DNA of 62,006 nucleotides from Alphaproteobacteria bacterium (GCA_030431485.1 JAUIIR010000017.1:1-62006), one strand, 5' to 3'. Positions 8,862 to 18,949 are shown, numbered from the stretch's first letter. Notes: generated by a model not told the origin, from the sequence alone. Translations and numbers: made by a program.

Positions 8862-10157
8862 ATGACCCTTTTGATCACAAACGCCCGTTTGGTCGATCCT
8901 GAAACAGCATGCGTCAAACCGGGTGCAGTTCTTTTGCGCAATGGCGTGATTGCCCAGGTGTTTGACACACCTTTGCCGGACATCAGCACAGACACAATTC
9001 CAACAGAGAACCGCCGCGATGCGGGTGGAAAATACCTTGCACCGGGTATCGTCGATATCGGCGTCAAAATCTGTGAACCGGGTGAGCGTCACAAGGAAAG
9101 CTATGGCTCTGCCGGTCAGGCTGCTGCCGCAGGCGGTGTGACTACGATTGTCACGCGGCCCGACACGACACCGTCGATCGACACGCCCGAAGCGCTTGAA
9201 TTTGTGCGGCGGCGCGCCAACGAGGCTGCACCTGTCCATGTTTTGCCTATGGCTGCTCTCACAAAAGGGCGCGACGGGCGCGAGATGACCGAGATCGGAT
9301 TTCTCATGGATGCGGGGGCCGTCGCGTTCACCGATTGCGATCGCGTGGTGCGCGACACCAAGGTGTTGAGCCGCGCCATGACTTATGCGCGCGCTTTGGG
9401 CGCATTGGTGGTCGGGCATCCACAGGAACCGAACCTGTCCGCAGGGGCAGCAACCACATCCGGCAAGTTCGCATCCTTGCGCGGCTTGCCCGGTGTTTCA
9501 CCAATGGCAGAACGTATGGGGATCGACCGCGATATCGCCTTGGTCGAAATGACCGGAGTGCGTTACCACGCTGATCAGATCACCACGACCCGGGCCCTGC
9601 CCGCTCTCGAACGCGCCAAGCGCAACGGGTTCGACGTGACCGCTGGCGTGTCGATGCACCACCTCACACTGAATGAATATGACGTTGCCGACTACCGAAC
9701 CTTCTTTAAGGTCAAGCCGCCCTTGCGGTCCGAGGATGACCGTCAAGCGGTGGTCGAGGCGGTGAAGTCCGGCCTGATCGACGTGATCGGATCGTTTCAC
9801 ACACCCCAGGACGAGGAAAGCAAGCGCCTGCCCTTCGAGGAAGCGGCAAGCGGGGCTGTGGGTCTGGAAACCATGCTGCCGGTGCTGATGCGCCTTTACC
9901 ATTCCGGCGATCTGGACCTGCCAACGCTTTTCCGTGCGCTGTCACTGAACCCGGCACAGCGGCTTGGGCTGGACTGCGGGCGCCTGAGCAAAGGCGCGCC
10001 GGCCGATCTGGTGCTGTTTGATCCGGACAAGCCCATTGTCCTCGACCGGTTCAAGCTCAAATCCAAGTCGAAAAACACGCCCTTTGACGGCGCGCGCTTG
10101 CAGGGTAAGGTTCTCGAAACTTACGTCAGTGGAACCTCGGTCTACCGGAGCTCGTGA
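8862..10157 (+). CDS. pyrC: Dihydroorotase-like protein lacking metal ligands (PyrC'-type)
   Basis: Amidohydrolase-fold protein of 431 residues, clearly homologous to type I dihydroorotase. The key metal site is altered. The normal DxHxHxREPG motif reads DIGVKICEPG (about residues 65-74), so both histidines are gone, and the region equal to TDHAPH reads GSFHTPQDEESK, without the aspartate. VVGHPQEPN and MHHLTLN remain. In Pseudomonas, an inactive PyrC' of this kind forms a structural complex with PyrB, and the same arrangement seems likely here. An active dihydroorotase would then be elsewhere in the genome. The stop overlaps the plsY start (TGATG). Annotation pipelines will usually call it pyrC. 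Confidence 0.85.
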   Translation: MTLLITNARLVDPETACVKPGAVLLRNGVIAQVFDTPLPDISTDTIPTENRRDAGGKYLAPGIVDIGVKICEPGERHKESYGSAGQAAAAGGVTTIVTRPDTTPSIDTPEALEFVRRRANEAAPVHVLPMAALTKGRDGREMTEIGFLMDAGAVAFTDCDRVVRDTKVLSRAMTYARALGALVVGHPQEPNLSAGAATTSGKFASLRGLPGVSPMAERMGIDRDIALVEMTGVRYHADQITTTRALPALERAKRNGFDVTAGVSMHHLTLNEYDVADYRTFFKVKPPLRSEDDRQAVVEAVKSGLIDVIGSFHTPQDEESKRLPFEEAASGAVGLETMLPVLMRLYHSGDLDLPTLFRALSLNPAQRLGLDCGRLSKGAPADLVLFDPDKPIVLDRFKLKSKSKNTPFDGARLQGKVLETYVSGTSVYRSS

Positions 10158-10768
10158 TGCCATCCTTTGAAAGCGGCGTAGCCATCCTCGGCCTTTGGGC
10201 TGTTGTCGGCTACCTGCTCGGTTCCATTCCATTCGGCCTTGTCCTGACCAAGACGATGGGGCTGGGCAATCTGCGCGAAATCGGATCCGGAAACATTGGA
10301 GCCACCAATGTCTTGCGCACAGGAAGCAAAGGCGCGGCTGCAGCGACTTTGTTGCTTGATGGAGCAAAAGGTGCGGTGGCAGTTTTGTTGGCCCGCGCGA
10401 TGGCTGGCGAAGACGCGGCACAGATCGCGGCCCTAGCCGCCTTCATCGGCCATTGTTTTCCGGTATGGCTTGGGTTCAAAGGCGGAAAAGGCGTCGCAAC
10501 GTTCTTGGGCCTGATGCTGGCGCTGGCATGGCCAGTGGGGCTTTTGGCCTGTGCGACCTGGCTCGCCACAGCTGTGATCAGCCGGATTTCCAGCTTGTCA
10601 GCGCTTGTTGCTGCATCGTGGTCGACGCTCTGGTGTCTGGTGGTTGGGCAAGGGCAAGTCTTTGTTCTGACTTTGCTTCTCGCCCTGTTGATCATTTGGC
10701 GACATCGCGAGAACCTCGCGCGGCTCAAAGCCGGCACCGAACCGCGGATTGGTCGTAAAAAGACCTAA
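10157..10768 (+). CDS. plsY: Acyl-phosphate:glycerol-3-phosphate acyltransferase
   Basis: Integral membrane enzyme that moves an acyl group from acyl-phosphate to glycerol-3-phosphate, the first step of phospholipid synthesis. The 203-residue product has the family motifs LGSIPFGLVLTK, GSGNIGATNVLR and FPVWLGFKGGKGVATFLG, and about five hydrophobic segments. The ATG overlaps the preceding TGA by one base; an in-frame GTG lies directly before it. It is the last gene of the pyrB operon and is followed by a hairpin terminator, so pyrimidine and phospholipid genes share a transcript. Confidence 0.95.
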   Translation: MPSFESGVAILGLWAVVGYLLGSIPFGLVLTKTMGLGNLREIGSGNIGATNVLRTGSKGAAAATLLLDGAKGAVAVLLARAMAGEDAAQIAALAAFIGHCFPVWLGFKGGKGVATFLGLMLALAWPVGLLACATWLATAVISRISSLSALVAASWSTLWCLVVGQGQVFVLTLLLALLIIWRHRENLARLKAGTEPRIGRKKT

Positions 10769-10782
10769 GAGCCAGGCAACGA

Positions 10783-10804
10783 AAAGGCCCGCTAACGGGC
10801 CTTT
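10783..10804. terminator. Bidirectional hairpin terminator between plsY and msrA
   Basis: Perfect 9-bp stem AAAGGCCCG / CGGGCCTTT with a CTAA loop. It sits between the convergent plsY (plus) and msrA (minus) stops. The minus-strand reading is followed by TTTTCG-type sequence, and the A-stretch on the other side makes it plausible in both directions. Confidence 0.85.
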
Positions 10805-10824
10805 CCACAATCCTTCGTCAAGTA

Positions 10825-11331
10825 TTACTCTGCCGCGTCGCGCTTGGGCAGAACCCACCCCGGACGCGGGAAGTGGCAGGTATAGCCATTCGGGAACCGC
10901 TCCAGGTAATCTTGATGCTCGGGCTCCGCTTCCCAGAAATCCCCCACCGGTTCGACTTCAGTCACAACCTTGCCCGGCCAGATACCGCTCGCGTTCACAT
11001 CAGCGATGGTGTCAAGCGCGCAGGCCTTCTGCGCCTCGTCCACATAGTAGATCGCCGAGCGGTAGCTCATTCCGCGGTCATTTCCCTGCCGGTTCAGCGT
11101 CGTCGGATCATGGATCTGAAAGAAGAACTCCAACAGCTGACGATACGAGATCACCGACGGATCAAAGATGATCTCGATCCCTTCGGCATGGGTTCCGTGA
11201 TTGCGATAGGTCGCGTTGAGCACATCTCCACCAGTGTAGCCCACACGGGTTTTCTGCACGCCGGGCAGCTTGCGGATCAAATCCTGCATCCCCCAGAAAC
11301 AGCCTCCGGCCAACACCGCGCGTTCAGTCAT
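10825..11331 (-). CDS. msrA: Peptide-methionine (S)-S-oxide reductase
   Basis: Repairs the S epimer of oxidised methionine in proteins using thioredoxin. The 168-residue product has the catalytic GGCFWGMQD motif at residues 9-17 and the characteristic [14 protein letters not shown] and [11 protein letters not shown] blocks. Its start overlaps the msrB stop by four bases (ATGA), so the order is msrB-msrA in a coupled pair. It appears cytosolic, as no signal peptide is seen. Confidence 0.96.
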   Translation of the reverse strand: MTERAVLAGGCFWGMQDLIRKLPGVQKTRVGYTGGDVLNATYRNHGTHAEGIEIIFDPSVISYRQLLEFFFQIHDPTTLNRQGNDRGMSYRSAIYYVDEAQKACALDTIADVNASGIWPGKVVTEVEPVGDFWEAEPEHQDYLERFPNGYTCHFPRPGWVLPKRDAAE

Positions 11332-11777
11332 GCCACGTCCTCCACTTGATCCAGATAGTCGCCATAGCCCTCGGCCTCCATGTCGTCCCGATGGATGAAC
11401 CGCAGGCTGGCGGAATTAATACAATAGCGCAATCCGCCTCGATCTTGAGGTCCATCCGGGAACACGTGCCCCAGATGACTGTCGCCATGAGTTGATCTCA
11501 CTTCGGTGCGGATCATGCCGTGGCTCAGATCGCGCAGTTCATTGATATGCGCGGGTTCGATTGGCTTGGTGAAACTCGGCCAACCGCAACCGGATTCGTA
11601 CTTGTCGGCACTGGCGAACAGCGGTTCACCGCTCACAATATCGACGTAGATGCCTGGTTCCTTGTTATCGAGATATTCACCTGTGCCGGGCCTTTCAGTT
11701 CCGCTCTCTTGCGTCACATAAAACTGCGCTGGCGACAGAGTCGCGATCACGTCCGGGTTCTTTTCATATTTGGCCAT
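11328..11777 (-). CDS. msrB: Peptide-methionine (R)-S-oxide reductase, zinc-less form
   Basis: Repairs the R epimer of methionine sulfoxide. The 149-residue product has the active-site block [14 protein letters not shown] and the resolving-cysteine block SGCGWPSF. The two CxxC pairs that bind zinc in E. coli MsrB are absent: the matching positions read [11 protein letters not shown] and [11 protein letters not shown]. This is therefore the zinc-free variety, which is known in several groups. First gene of the msrB-msrA pair. Confidence 0.95.
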   Translation of the reverse strand: MAKYEKNPDVIATLSPAQFYVTQESGTERPGTGEYLDNKEPGIYVDIVSGEPLFASADKYESGCGWPSFTKPIEPAHINELRDLSHGMIRTEVRSTHGDSHLGHVFPDGPQDRGGLRYCINSASLRFIHRDDMEAEGYGDYLDQVEDVA

Positions 11778-11842
11778 GCCGGCACCTCCGTTCGTCGTCT
11801 TGGCCGTATAGATGGCGCAATTCCTGCTGAGTCCAACCCTTG

Positions 11843-13852
11843 TTACAGGCCTGTCTCCGGGCCGTGAATGGCGATCCTAGGACGGCCTGTTGCTTCGACC
11901 ACAATTCGCGCTTCCACAAACATGTCGTGGGCCTCGATCTCGGCACGTTTCACCTCGCGGGTGACTTGAATATGAACGGATGCAGCACCCGCCTTTGAGG
12001 CGTCTTCGGATGCAAGCCGGGTCAGTTCCGCCTCTAGCGCCGCCATTGCACTGTCTTGTTCCTGGAAGTCCTTTGGCGCCTCTGTGAGATGGGCGCGATA
12101 CAGCCCTTCGGACGGGCTACTGACCAGGCCTTCTCGCACCATCCGGATCCGCCCGGTGACGGCACCAATGGCGTTCGCCACATCGCCGTGATCCGGCAGT
12201 AACATCTCGGCGTTCAGGTACTGCCCGACTGCGGGGTATGTTGTCTGCGCCGAGGCCCCCAAGCCGACCACAGGTACAGATAACTCGGCGGTGAGGCGCA
12301 CAATCCCAGGCGCCTTCCGCAATCCGCGCGCCACTAGTGGGTGGGCGGCAAGAGTTGACGGGGCTTCCATGCCGTCCTCGGCGAAGGCGGCTTCCAACAA
12401 CGCAGTGCCGGTGGCGCGAGTCAGAGCATCCACGATCTGCTGCGCCATGTCTTGCGGGTTCCGAGCATATCGCTCACCCGAGCCTGCCCGATTACGCGCC
12501 AATAGCATCATGGATTTCTCAGACGCTGCCGCATCCCAATGTGCAAATCGCCCCAGAACATGCAGCGCATCCGTCGGTGTGGGTCCAGCAATCTGAACCA
12601 ACCCCCGCGAGACCAAAAGCCTCAGTGCCTGAGCTTCCAACCGGGACTGAATCACAGGTCCCAGAGGCTGCACCTCATTGGTGATACGTGCCAAGACCGC
12701 CTGCGCCCGACCCGGCAACCCAACCGCATCCTGTCCATCCACACGCCGGACAAAGCGCCCGTCATAGTCGCTCGGAACGGCACGGTTTATCTGCTCATCA
12801 AGTGACCTGTGCACAATGTCAGGCGCATCCTGCGCAACAAGTGCGACCGGCAAAACGCGCCTCGGGCCAAGGCTTACGCCACCGGTCAATCCTCCGGTTG
12901 CCAGATGCACCTCGCTGTCGCCGCCCAACCCATGCGTGCGCATTGCCACCGCTTCAACCATCGTGCGATGCGGTCCAACCCGTGCCCCATCTGGATCAAT
13001 CACTGGCGCACCGTTGCGCAAAACGGCGATATCCGTGGTCGTCCCACCAATATCAGAGACCAGCGCCTCATTGGCACCGGTCAGCCACTTCGCCCCAACA
13101 ATGGAAGCAGCAGGTCCACTTAGGATCGTTTCAATAGGTCGTTCCTGTGCCTGACTGGCCGACATCAACGCGCCATCACCGCGCACCACCATCAGCGGCG
13201 CGTCGATGCCTAGCCCGCGCAGAGCGCCTTCGGCCCGGCCAATCAGCCGGTGGGTCAACCCGATCAGCCGCGCATTCAGCACCGCTGTCAGCGCGCGCTT
13301 CGGCCCGCCCAGCTTGGCCGACAGCTCATGCGAACATGTAACAGGTTTCCCGGTTGCGGAACGAACCGCATCCCTTGCCGCGATCTCATGCGCAGGATTT
13401 CGGGTGCCAAACTGCGCCGCAATAGCAAAGGCCGAAACGTCCTGTGTCGCTGCCCAGTCCGCAATGATCTGCACATCCAAAGGGGCGGCTTCGGCACCGC
13501 TATGGCTGTGTCCACCTGATGCAACCAGAACAGGATCGCCCGCCAAGGCCTCGGACAACCCCTGCGCAGCCAGATCGCGTTCGGAGAACCCAATATAGAT
13601 CAACGCCACCCGGGCGCCTTGCCCTTCCACCAAAGCATTGGTCGCCAAGGTGGTCGACAGAGACGCAAGCACGATATCAGACGGCGATACGGACGACGAC
13701 GCCAGCACGGCCCTGACCGCCTCGCGGACCCCGATAGCCAGATCCTGCCGCGTAGTCAGCGCCTTGGCACTGGCAATCACAGCCTCTTCGTCGCGCATTA
13801 ACACCGCATCTGTGTAGGTGCCGCCGGTGTCCACACCCAATAGTATCGCCAT
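11843..13852 (-). CDS. Hydantoinase/oxoprolinase family protein (HyuA-like), standalone
   Basis: ATP-grasping family that opens hydantoin or 5-oxoproline rings. The 669-residue protein starts [19 protein letters not shown], the typical N-terminal phosphate-binding GGT motif, and contains [14 protein letters not shown] (about residues 275-288) and [11 protein letters not shown] before it. The start has a good GGGAGG site. HyuA enzymes normally work with a HyuB subunit of similar size, but no hyuB is next to it: the neighbours are msrB and queG. It could act alone, use a partner elsewhere, or have another substrate. It is encoded 27 bp downstream of queG in the same direction, so it may share its transcript. 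Confidence 0.88.
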   Translation of the reverse strand: MAILLGVDTGGTYTDAVLMRDEEAVIASAKALTTRQDLAIGVREAVRAVLASSSVSPSDIVLASLSTTLATNALVEGQGARVALIYIGFSERDLAAQGLSEALAGDPVLVASGGHSHSGAEAAPLDVQIIADWAATQDVSAFAIAAQFGTRNPAHEIAARDAVRSATGKPVTCSHELSAKLGGPKRALTAVLNARLIGLTHRLIGRAEGALRGLGIDAPLMVVRGDGALMSASQAQERPIETILSGPAASIVGAKWLTGANEALVSDIGGTTTDIAVLRNGAPVIDPDGARVGPHRTMVEAVAMRTHGLGGDSEVHLATGGLTGGVSLGPRRVLPVALVAQDAPDIVHRSLDEQINRAVPSDYDGRFVRRVDGQDAVGLPGRAQAVLARITNEVQPLGPVIQSRLEAQALRLLVSRGLVQIAGPTPTDALHVLGRFAHWDAAASEKSMMLLARNRAGSGERYARNPQDMAQQIVDALTRATGTALLEAAFAEDGMEAPSTLAAHPLVARGLRKAPGIVRLTAELSVPVVGLGASAQTTYPAVGQYLNAEMLLPDHGDVANAIGAVTGRIRMVREGLVSSPSEGLYRAHLTEAPKDFQEQDSAMAALEAELTRLASEDASKAGAASVHIQVTREVKRAEIEAHDMFVEARIVVEATGRPRIAIHGPETGL

Positions 13853-13879
13853 AATCGGGCCTCCCGGATTTGACCTAAA

Positions 13880-14938
13880 CTAGTCGTCAGACCCAGCCCG
13901 CGTGTTTGCGACATCGCTTAGTCGCATCACGGCCCAGCGCGCCGCATCCGCGACAGTGGCGTCGGGATCATCCAACAACTCCTGCGCGACGTTGCGCAGT
14001 TGCGGCATCCCTGAATTTCCAATGGCGTACAGCACATTACGGACAAAGCGGTTGCGCCCGATCCGCTTGATCGGAGAACCAGAAAACCGCGCCCGAAATG
14101 ATGGGTCATCAAGCCTCGCCAATTCGCTTAGGTCCGGTGCCAACAGATCATCACGCGCATGGTATTTCACCTCTGCTGCATGGCGTGCGAATTTGTTCCA
14201 CGGGCAAACCGCGAGACAATCATCGCAGCCATAGATGCGATTGCCCATCAGCCCGCGCAGATCTTCCTCGACCGGGCCGTGATGCTCGATTGTCAGATAG
14301 GAAATGCAGCGACGCGCATCCAACTGATAAGCCGTCGGAAAGGCGTGTGTCGGACAGATATCCAGGCAGGCCCGGCAGGAGCCACAATGATCGACCTCGG
14401 CTGTGTCTGGTGTCAGATCAAGCGTGGTGAACACCGACCCGATAAAAAACCATGAGCCTAGCTCTCGAGAAACGAGGTTGGTGTGCTTGCCCTGCCAACC
14501 CAGCCCGGCCGCCTGCCCCAGCGGCTTTTCCGGCACAGGCGCTGTATCAACAAACACCTTTACTTCACCACCGGCTTCAGCGATCAGCCAGCGCGCCAGC
14601 CGCTTGAGCCGCTTCTTGACCACATCATGGTAATCGCGGTTCTGCGCATAAACAGAGATGGCGGCTTTATCTGGCCTCTTCAAAACCTGCAGAGGGTCGT
14701 GGTCCGGTCCATAGTTTTCCGCCAGAACGATCACTGACCGCGCTTCTGGCCACAGCACATCTGGGGCGCCACGCCAATGTGCGCGCTCTGCAAGCCATTC
14801 CATCTGACCATGATAGCCTGAATCAAGAAACGCAGTCAGCCGCGCTGGCACTTCAGGCACATCCGATGGACGACAAATGCGACAGGCCGAGAACCCTTCA
14901 ACCGCTGCCTGTGCTTTTAACCTCGTCGCCAATGACAT
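13880..14938 (-). CDS. queG: Epoxyqueuosine reductase
   Basis: Cobalamin and iron-sulfur enzyme that reduces epoxyqueuosine to queuosine in tRNA. The 352-residue product has the N-terminal QueG domain and two 4Fe-4S motifs, [16 protein letters not shown] and [13 protein letters not shown], then a C-terminal HEAT-like repeat region ([27 protein letters not shown]). A longer frame begins at TTG inside an A/G-rich intergenic motif; ATG 14938 gives the conserved start [11 protein letters not shown]. Downstream of the GST gene and its terminator. Confidence 0.94.
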   Translation of the reverse strand: MSLATRLKAQAAVEGFSACRICRPSDVPEVPARLTAFLDSGYHGQMEWLAERAHWRGAPDVLWPEARSVIVLAENYGPDHDPLQVLKRPDKAAISVYAQNRDYHDVVKKRLKRLARWLIAEAGGEVKVFVDTAPVPEKPLGQAAGLGWQGKHTNLVSRELGSWFFIGSVFTTLDLTPDTAEVDHCGSCRACLDICPTHAFPTAYQLDARRCISYLTIEHHGPVEEDLRGLMGNRIYGCDDCLAVCPWNKFARHAAEVKYHARDDLLAPDLSELARLDDPSFRARFSGSPIKRIGRNRFVRNVLYAIGNSGMPQLRNVAQELLDDPDATVADAARWAVMRLSDVANTRAGSDD

Positions 14939-14950
14939 CTGCGAACCCAG

Positions 14951-14972
14951 CTTCTTCTTTTTCAAAATATGC
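14951..14972 (+). repeat. Intergenic 22-nt motif, copy 1
   Basis: CTTCTTCTTTTT, then CA, then AAATATGC. It matches copies at 32837 and 37376 at 20 of 22 positions, with only the two central bases changing. Here it lies 12 nt upstream of queG ATG, reading as an A/G-rich leader on the coding strand, and directly after the gst terminator hairpin. Confidence 0.7.
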
Positions 14973-14979
14973 CGGGGGG

Positions 14980-15001
14980 TTTGGGGGGCTGGCCCCCCAA
15001 A
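14980..15001 (-). terminator. GC-rich hairpin after the GST gene
   Basis: Perfect inverted repeat TTTGGGGGGC / GCCCCCCAAA with only two bases between the arms, so the loop is really four or more. It is placed 15 bp after the gst stop on the minus strand. A long G run (14974-14979) adjoins it. A T-tract is lacking, so strength is uncertain. Confidence 0.65.
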
Positions 15002-15015
15002 CGATACAGACCTAA

Positions 15016-15681
15016 TCAGAAATCCAGGTCAGCATAGTGCGGCGGTTGCGGGAAACCCGGGACCTGATCGGCAAGAATAGACCGGAAGGCCGGGCGCGAT
15101 TTGATCTTGGCGTACCAATCCTTGACGACTGCGCTGCGGTTCCAATCCACATCGCGAATGTAGTCGAGCGATGACAGATGCGCAGCGGCGGCAAAATCAG
15201 CCAGCGTCATTGTATCGCCTGCAAGCCATCGGCGGTGGTCAAGCAACCATGCCATGTAATCGAGGTGATACTTGATCGCCTTCGCGCCGGATTTCACGTT
15301 GCCACTGTCGGGAAAGCCCTGCTTCGTGACCTTTTTGTTCACGCGTTCATAGAGCAACTTGGACGTGACCTCATTGTGGAATTTGTCGTCGAACCATCCA
15401 ACGAGACGCCGCACTTCGTATCGGGCGTCAGAGGAGCGCGGCATAAGAGGCGGTTCGGGATATTTCTCTTCAAGATACTCGCAAATGGCAGCGCTTTCGG
15501 CCATCGTACGCCCGTCGATCTTGAGCACAGGCACTTTCGCCGCCGGGTTGCGTCGCAGGAAATCCGGGTCTTTCTCCCAGTATTTCTCTTCCACCAGTTC
15601 ACACTCAATCTTCTTTTCCGCAAGGCTCAGCCGGACCTTGCGGCAAAACGGCGACAACGGAACATGATAGAGCTTGGCCAT
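15016..15681 (-). CDS. Glutathione S-transferase family protein
   Basis: Cytosolic GST-fold protein of 221 residues. The N-terminal thioredoxin-like domain has [17 protein letters not shown] (residues 8-24) and the cis-proline/glutathione-binding block [20 protein letters not shown]. The all-helical C-terminal half contains [20 protein letters not shown], the capping motif region. A cysteine in SPFCRK suggests a beta- or omega-like redox chemistry, but the substrate is unknown. It has its own promoter region (123 bp after mtgA, same strand) and is followed by a hairpin. Confidence 0.9.
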   Translation of the reverse strand: MAKLYHVPLSPFCRKVRLSLAEKKIECELVEEKYWEKDPDFLRRNPAAKVPVLKIDGRTMAESAAICEYLEEKYPEPPLMPRSSDARYEVRRLVGWFDDKFHNEVTSKLLYERVNKKVTKQGFPDSGNVKSGAKAIKYHLDYMAWLLDHRRWLAGDTMTLADFAAAAHLSSLDYIRDVDWNRSAVVKDWYAKIKSRPAFRSILADQVPGFPQPPHYADLDF

Positions 15682-15804
15682 GCGGAACGAGTCTCGAAGA
15701 TAGGGTGGTCAATCACCCTCTAATTGCCGTGAAGCGCCCGCCAATACAATGGCCCGCCGCCGGTTTAATCTGCGGCGCGCGGTTTTCGTATCACCGGACT
15801 TCTG

Positions 15805-16590
15805 TCAGCTTTGGAAGCAATCAGCGCGTCCATCCTGATTGATCGTTTCAGCCCCGCCGCGGATCGACCGGGCGCGCCGTTCTACAAAAGTGCTGGGCCG
15901 CGATGCTGATCGCGTCTTGGGTGAGGGCAAGACTGCCGCCAATCTGGCTGCCTGCAGCGCATTCAGGTCACGTGCGTTGACGCCAAAATAATGCTGCGCT
16001 GCAGACTGCACGCCGAAAACGCCCTCATCGAATTCGGCCACATTGAGGTAGAGTTCGAGGATCCGCCGCTTGGACCACATCGCCTCGGCAACCGGCGTCA
16101 GGACGGCTTCCATGCCCTTTCGGACCCAGGACCGGTCTTGCCAAAGGAATACGTTCTTGACCACCTGCTGAGAAATCGTGGAAGCCCCACGCGAGCCTCC
16201 CGCTTCGATTGCGGCTTGGATCGCCTCAACGTCAAATCCCCAATGCAAGCAGAAATTGGCATCTTCTGCGGCCACGGCAGAACGGAACATCACAAGTGCA
16301 ATCTGATCTGCATTCACCCACACCTGATCCACCGGAGCGCCCAATCTGCGGCCTTCGGACCACATCGTATGTGTGGTCGGCGGCGCGACAAATCCGAACA
16401 GACCAACGACCAGAAGCACAATAACACCAAAAGCCAGAACGCTCCGAATGCTCCACTTCACCAGCCAGCGGTAAGGCGCGAGAATTTTGTCGACGAGGCC
16501 GGCTTCCTTGCGCGCACGCGCCTGTTTTGGCTTCGACTTGTTCAGTCTTGGCCCTTGTTGAGGTGCTTGTTTTGGTTTCCCGCCTGCCAT
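15805..16590 (-). CDS. mtgA: Monofunctional peptidoglycan glycosyltransferase
   Basis: Polymerises lipid II into glycan strands at the inner membrane. The 261-residue product has a lysine/arginine-rich cytosolic head, one membrane segment (IRSVLAFGVIVLLVVGLFGFV) and the GT51 motifs AAEDANFCLHWGFD, GGSRGASTISQQVVKNVFL, KRRILELYLNVAEFDEGVFG and AAQHYFG. The catalytic glutamate is in AAEDANF. The open frame continues to a TTG at 16638 with weak start signals; MAGGKPKQ at 16590 is my choice and is not certain. The C-terminal tail (after about residue 235) is unusually basic and not family-like. Confidence 0.9.
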   Translation of the reverse strand: MAGGKPKQAPQQGPRLNKSKPKQARARKEAGLVDKILAPYRWLVKWSIRSVLAFGVIVLLVVGLFGFVAPPTTHTMWSEGRRLGAPVDQVWVNADQIALVMFRSAVAAEDANFCLHWGFDVEAIQAAIEAGGSRGASTISQQVVKNVFLWQDRSWVRKGMEAVLTPVAEAMWSKRRILELYLNVAEFDEGVFGVQSAAQHYFGVNARDLNALQAARLAAVLPSPKTRSASRPSTFVERRARSIRGGAETINQDGRADCFQS

Positions 16591-16834
16591 CTCAGGCACA
16601 CTAGGCGCAACAGCCATCCAAGAAAACATCCCGTGCAAATGTGTCAGGTTTGCCAGGACCGCTGCGGGGGTGTCCTGCGCGGGTCCCCGCTTGTGTCGGG
16701 CGCAATTGTGGTTCTGATCCGGTCGGCCGCACGAGAAACAGGTCCTGTTCTCAGACTTTCTCGTCCTGTCAGTGCAGACTTTGCACAGCCGTTTTGCATG
16801 GCGACTTTACACCCCGAGCAACATGCACCGCTCA

Positions 16835-18949
16835 TCACACCGGCCTCCGGAGAACCGGCATATGCTCAGCAATTCGTTCCCATACATTGATCAGCGCTGT
16901 CCGGTACTGCTTGATCGGCCGTTCAAACAGCGCCGCAAAGGCAAAACAGATGGCCAGGGTCAACACAAGCAACCAGAGATTATATGCTGGCAGTGTCTCG
17001 GGCAGCGTGGCATCCAACAAGTGAAGTGTCGGGTAGTGCATCAGGTAGAGTGAGAAACTACCACCTGCGATCCAGCGAATGGTCTTTGCAATCGTTTTTT
17101 CCTGACGTTCCGGCCATGTGCGCGCCAGATGCCGGATCCCAACAAGATGCAGCGCCAGACAAACTGCAATGATGGTGTTCCACAGAACTTCGTTTGAATA
17201 GACCAGCACGGCGTGGTGATCATGTGGTGCCAACACGCGGGCGGTGAGGCTTTCCAGATCGGCTGGGATCGAAGAGACTTTCATCATCACAAGCGCTACG
17301 ATACTCCAGACAGCAAGGAACCACGCGCGGCTTTGGCCGTGACCTTCGGTCAGGACCGAAGCGTGCCGCCAGACCCAAACGCCGATCCACCATGCTGGCA
17401 GCAAAGCCAGGGCGGGCGGACCGACCAGCAGAACCAGTGTCAGCAGAACCGCCAGACGAAGTGCGCCGTTCAGGAACATCACCGCACCGAAAATCAAGTA
17501 GAACGCGACCTCGTAGCTGAGCGACCAGATCGGACCGTTTGTACCAAGGCGCACCCAATCACCGGTGCCAGTCCAAAGATTTGTGACGGTAAGGCCACGC
17601 CAAAGGAATTCCCCGAGGGACAGTTCCTGATAGTATGGCGCTTGGTACGCTGTCATATCCGTCGCCGTGCCCATCGCGTCAAAGATCAGCGTCAACATCA
17701 GCGCGGGGACCAGAACCGACATCACGCGCGTGATCCGGTTGAACGCATAGCGGCCCAGCGTTCCATCGCGTTGCGCCGCGTAGGCGATCACAACACCAGA
17801 CAGAACAAAAAAGACTGCGACCGCATCGCTCGCCACGTTCCAATCGCGCAGGAAGTAGTAGTCGCCTCCGGTAAAGCGCACATGCGCCATATGCCCGAAA
17901 AGTACTGTCAGCGCTGCGCCAGCGCGCAATGCATCCAACCACAAGGAAAAGCCCGGCGTCATACGCATGTTTTGGTCAGCTGCCTGTGATGCGCCACGGC
18001 TTTTCTTGAGCATGCCCATGACGTTCTGGGCGCTTTCAACAAAAGGCTTGAACAGAGCGGCCCCAAGAGTTTCATAAGGTTGCTCGCGGCGTTGGCCCTT
18101 TTCATCTGACACACCAAAGGTCAGGTCTTCATAGCTTTCCGGGATATAGAGTGTGCCGAACATCCAATCCCAGATCGCAAAGATTGACCCATAGTTTTTG
18201 TCATGGTGCTTGACCGCGACGGAATGATGGATCTGGTGCTGCGCAGGTGAAATCAGGATGTGTTCCATCACCCGACCGTAGCTGATCCAGATATGGCTGT
18301 GGCGGAAGTTGGAGCCTAGCGTGTTGAACAGGAAATATGCGGCATTGGCCCCGCCGATCATGAGAATGCTCGGATCGCCAACAAGGAAATAAAGCGCGAG
18401 CCCCTGTGCGATACCAACGAACAGCGTCATCAGAAGCGAGTTGATCATCGGTTCAAGTGGGTGAACGCGCTGAACCGTCAGCGGCGTCAGCACATCCGCC
18501 GAATGATGCACGGCGTGGAACGGCCACAAAGCTTTCCACTCGTGATGTGCGCGATGCGCCCAGTATTTACAGAAATCACTCACCACGACGACGATCACCG
18601 TCACAAGGACGATGCGGACCCACGTGGTTTCCGGTGGAGCAAAATCACTGCCACCAAAATGCGCCAAGAGGCCGTACGCAACCGTTGTCGGAAAGAACAC
18701 AGCCCCGAACACCCCGAGAACCGAGAACAACCGGGATGCAAAAAACAGCTTGATATCCAGAAGGTTGGAGCGGTGGCGATACACCTCTTTCGGCAGAAGC
18801 CATGCTAAAAAGGTGCCCGGGCTGCCGCGGTATTTCCAGATGGCAAAGGCAATCACCACAGTGCAGATCAGGTAGAAAAGCGAATACCGCACATTCAGAT
18901 CGAACGGCGCATCCAGCGCAGCAGAGAAAAAGGCCTGCAGTGTTTCCAT
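16835..18949 (-). CDS. Fusion of fatty-acid hydroxylase/sterol desaturase and acyltransferase-3 domains
   Basis: Polytopic membrane protein of 704 residues with two enzymatic halves. The N-terminal half (about residues 1-290) is a fatty acid hydroxylase of the sterol desaturase superfamily, with di-iron histidine motifs HRAHH, HAVHH and HQIHH and a nearby HPLE. After a linker the C-terminal half (about 340-700) is an acyltransferase-3 (OafA/NodX) domain: LDALRAGAALTVLFGH holds the paired Arg and His, and SLSYEVAFYLIFG and SLYLMHYP are typical. I start at METLQ (18949), preceded by GGGAG; a TTG at 19024 would add 25 residues. The likely job is to hydroxylate and O-acylate one lipid, but this is inference. 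It reads alone, downstream of the gltB terminator. Confidence 0.85.
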   Translation of the reverse strand: METLQAFFSAALDAPFDLNVRYSLFYLICTVVIAFAIWKYRGSPGTFLAWLLPKEVYRHRSNLLDIKLFFASRLFSVLGVFGAVFFPTTVAYGLLAHFGGSDFAPPETTWVRIVLVTVIVVVVSDFCKYWAHRAHHEWKALWPFHAVHHSADVLTPLTVQRVHPLEPMINSLLMTLFVGIAQGLALYFLVGDPSILMIGGANAAYFLFNTLGSNFRHSHIWISYGRVMEHILISPAQHQIHHSVAVKHHDKNYGSIFAIWDWMFGTLYIPESYEDLTFGVSDEKGQRREQPYETLGAALFKPFVESAQNVMGMLKKSRGASQAADQNMRMTPGFSLWLDALRAGAALTVLFGHMAHVRFTGGDYYFLRDWNVASDAVAVFFVLSGVVIAYAAQRDGTLGRYAFNRITRVMSVLVPALMLTLIFDAMGTATDMTAYQAPYYQELSLGEFLWRGLTVTNLWTGTGDWVRLGTNGPIWSLSYEVAFYLIFGAVMFLNGALRLAVLLTLVLLVGPPALALLPAWWIGVWVWRHASVLTEGHGQSRAWFLAVWSIVALVMMKVSSIPADLESLTARVLAPHDHHAVLVYSNEVLWNTIIAVCLALHLVGIRHLARTWPERQEKTIAKTIRWIAGGSFSLYLMHYPTLHLLDATLPETLPAYNLWLLVLTLAICFAFAALFERPIKQYRTALINVWERIAEHMPVLRRPV

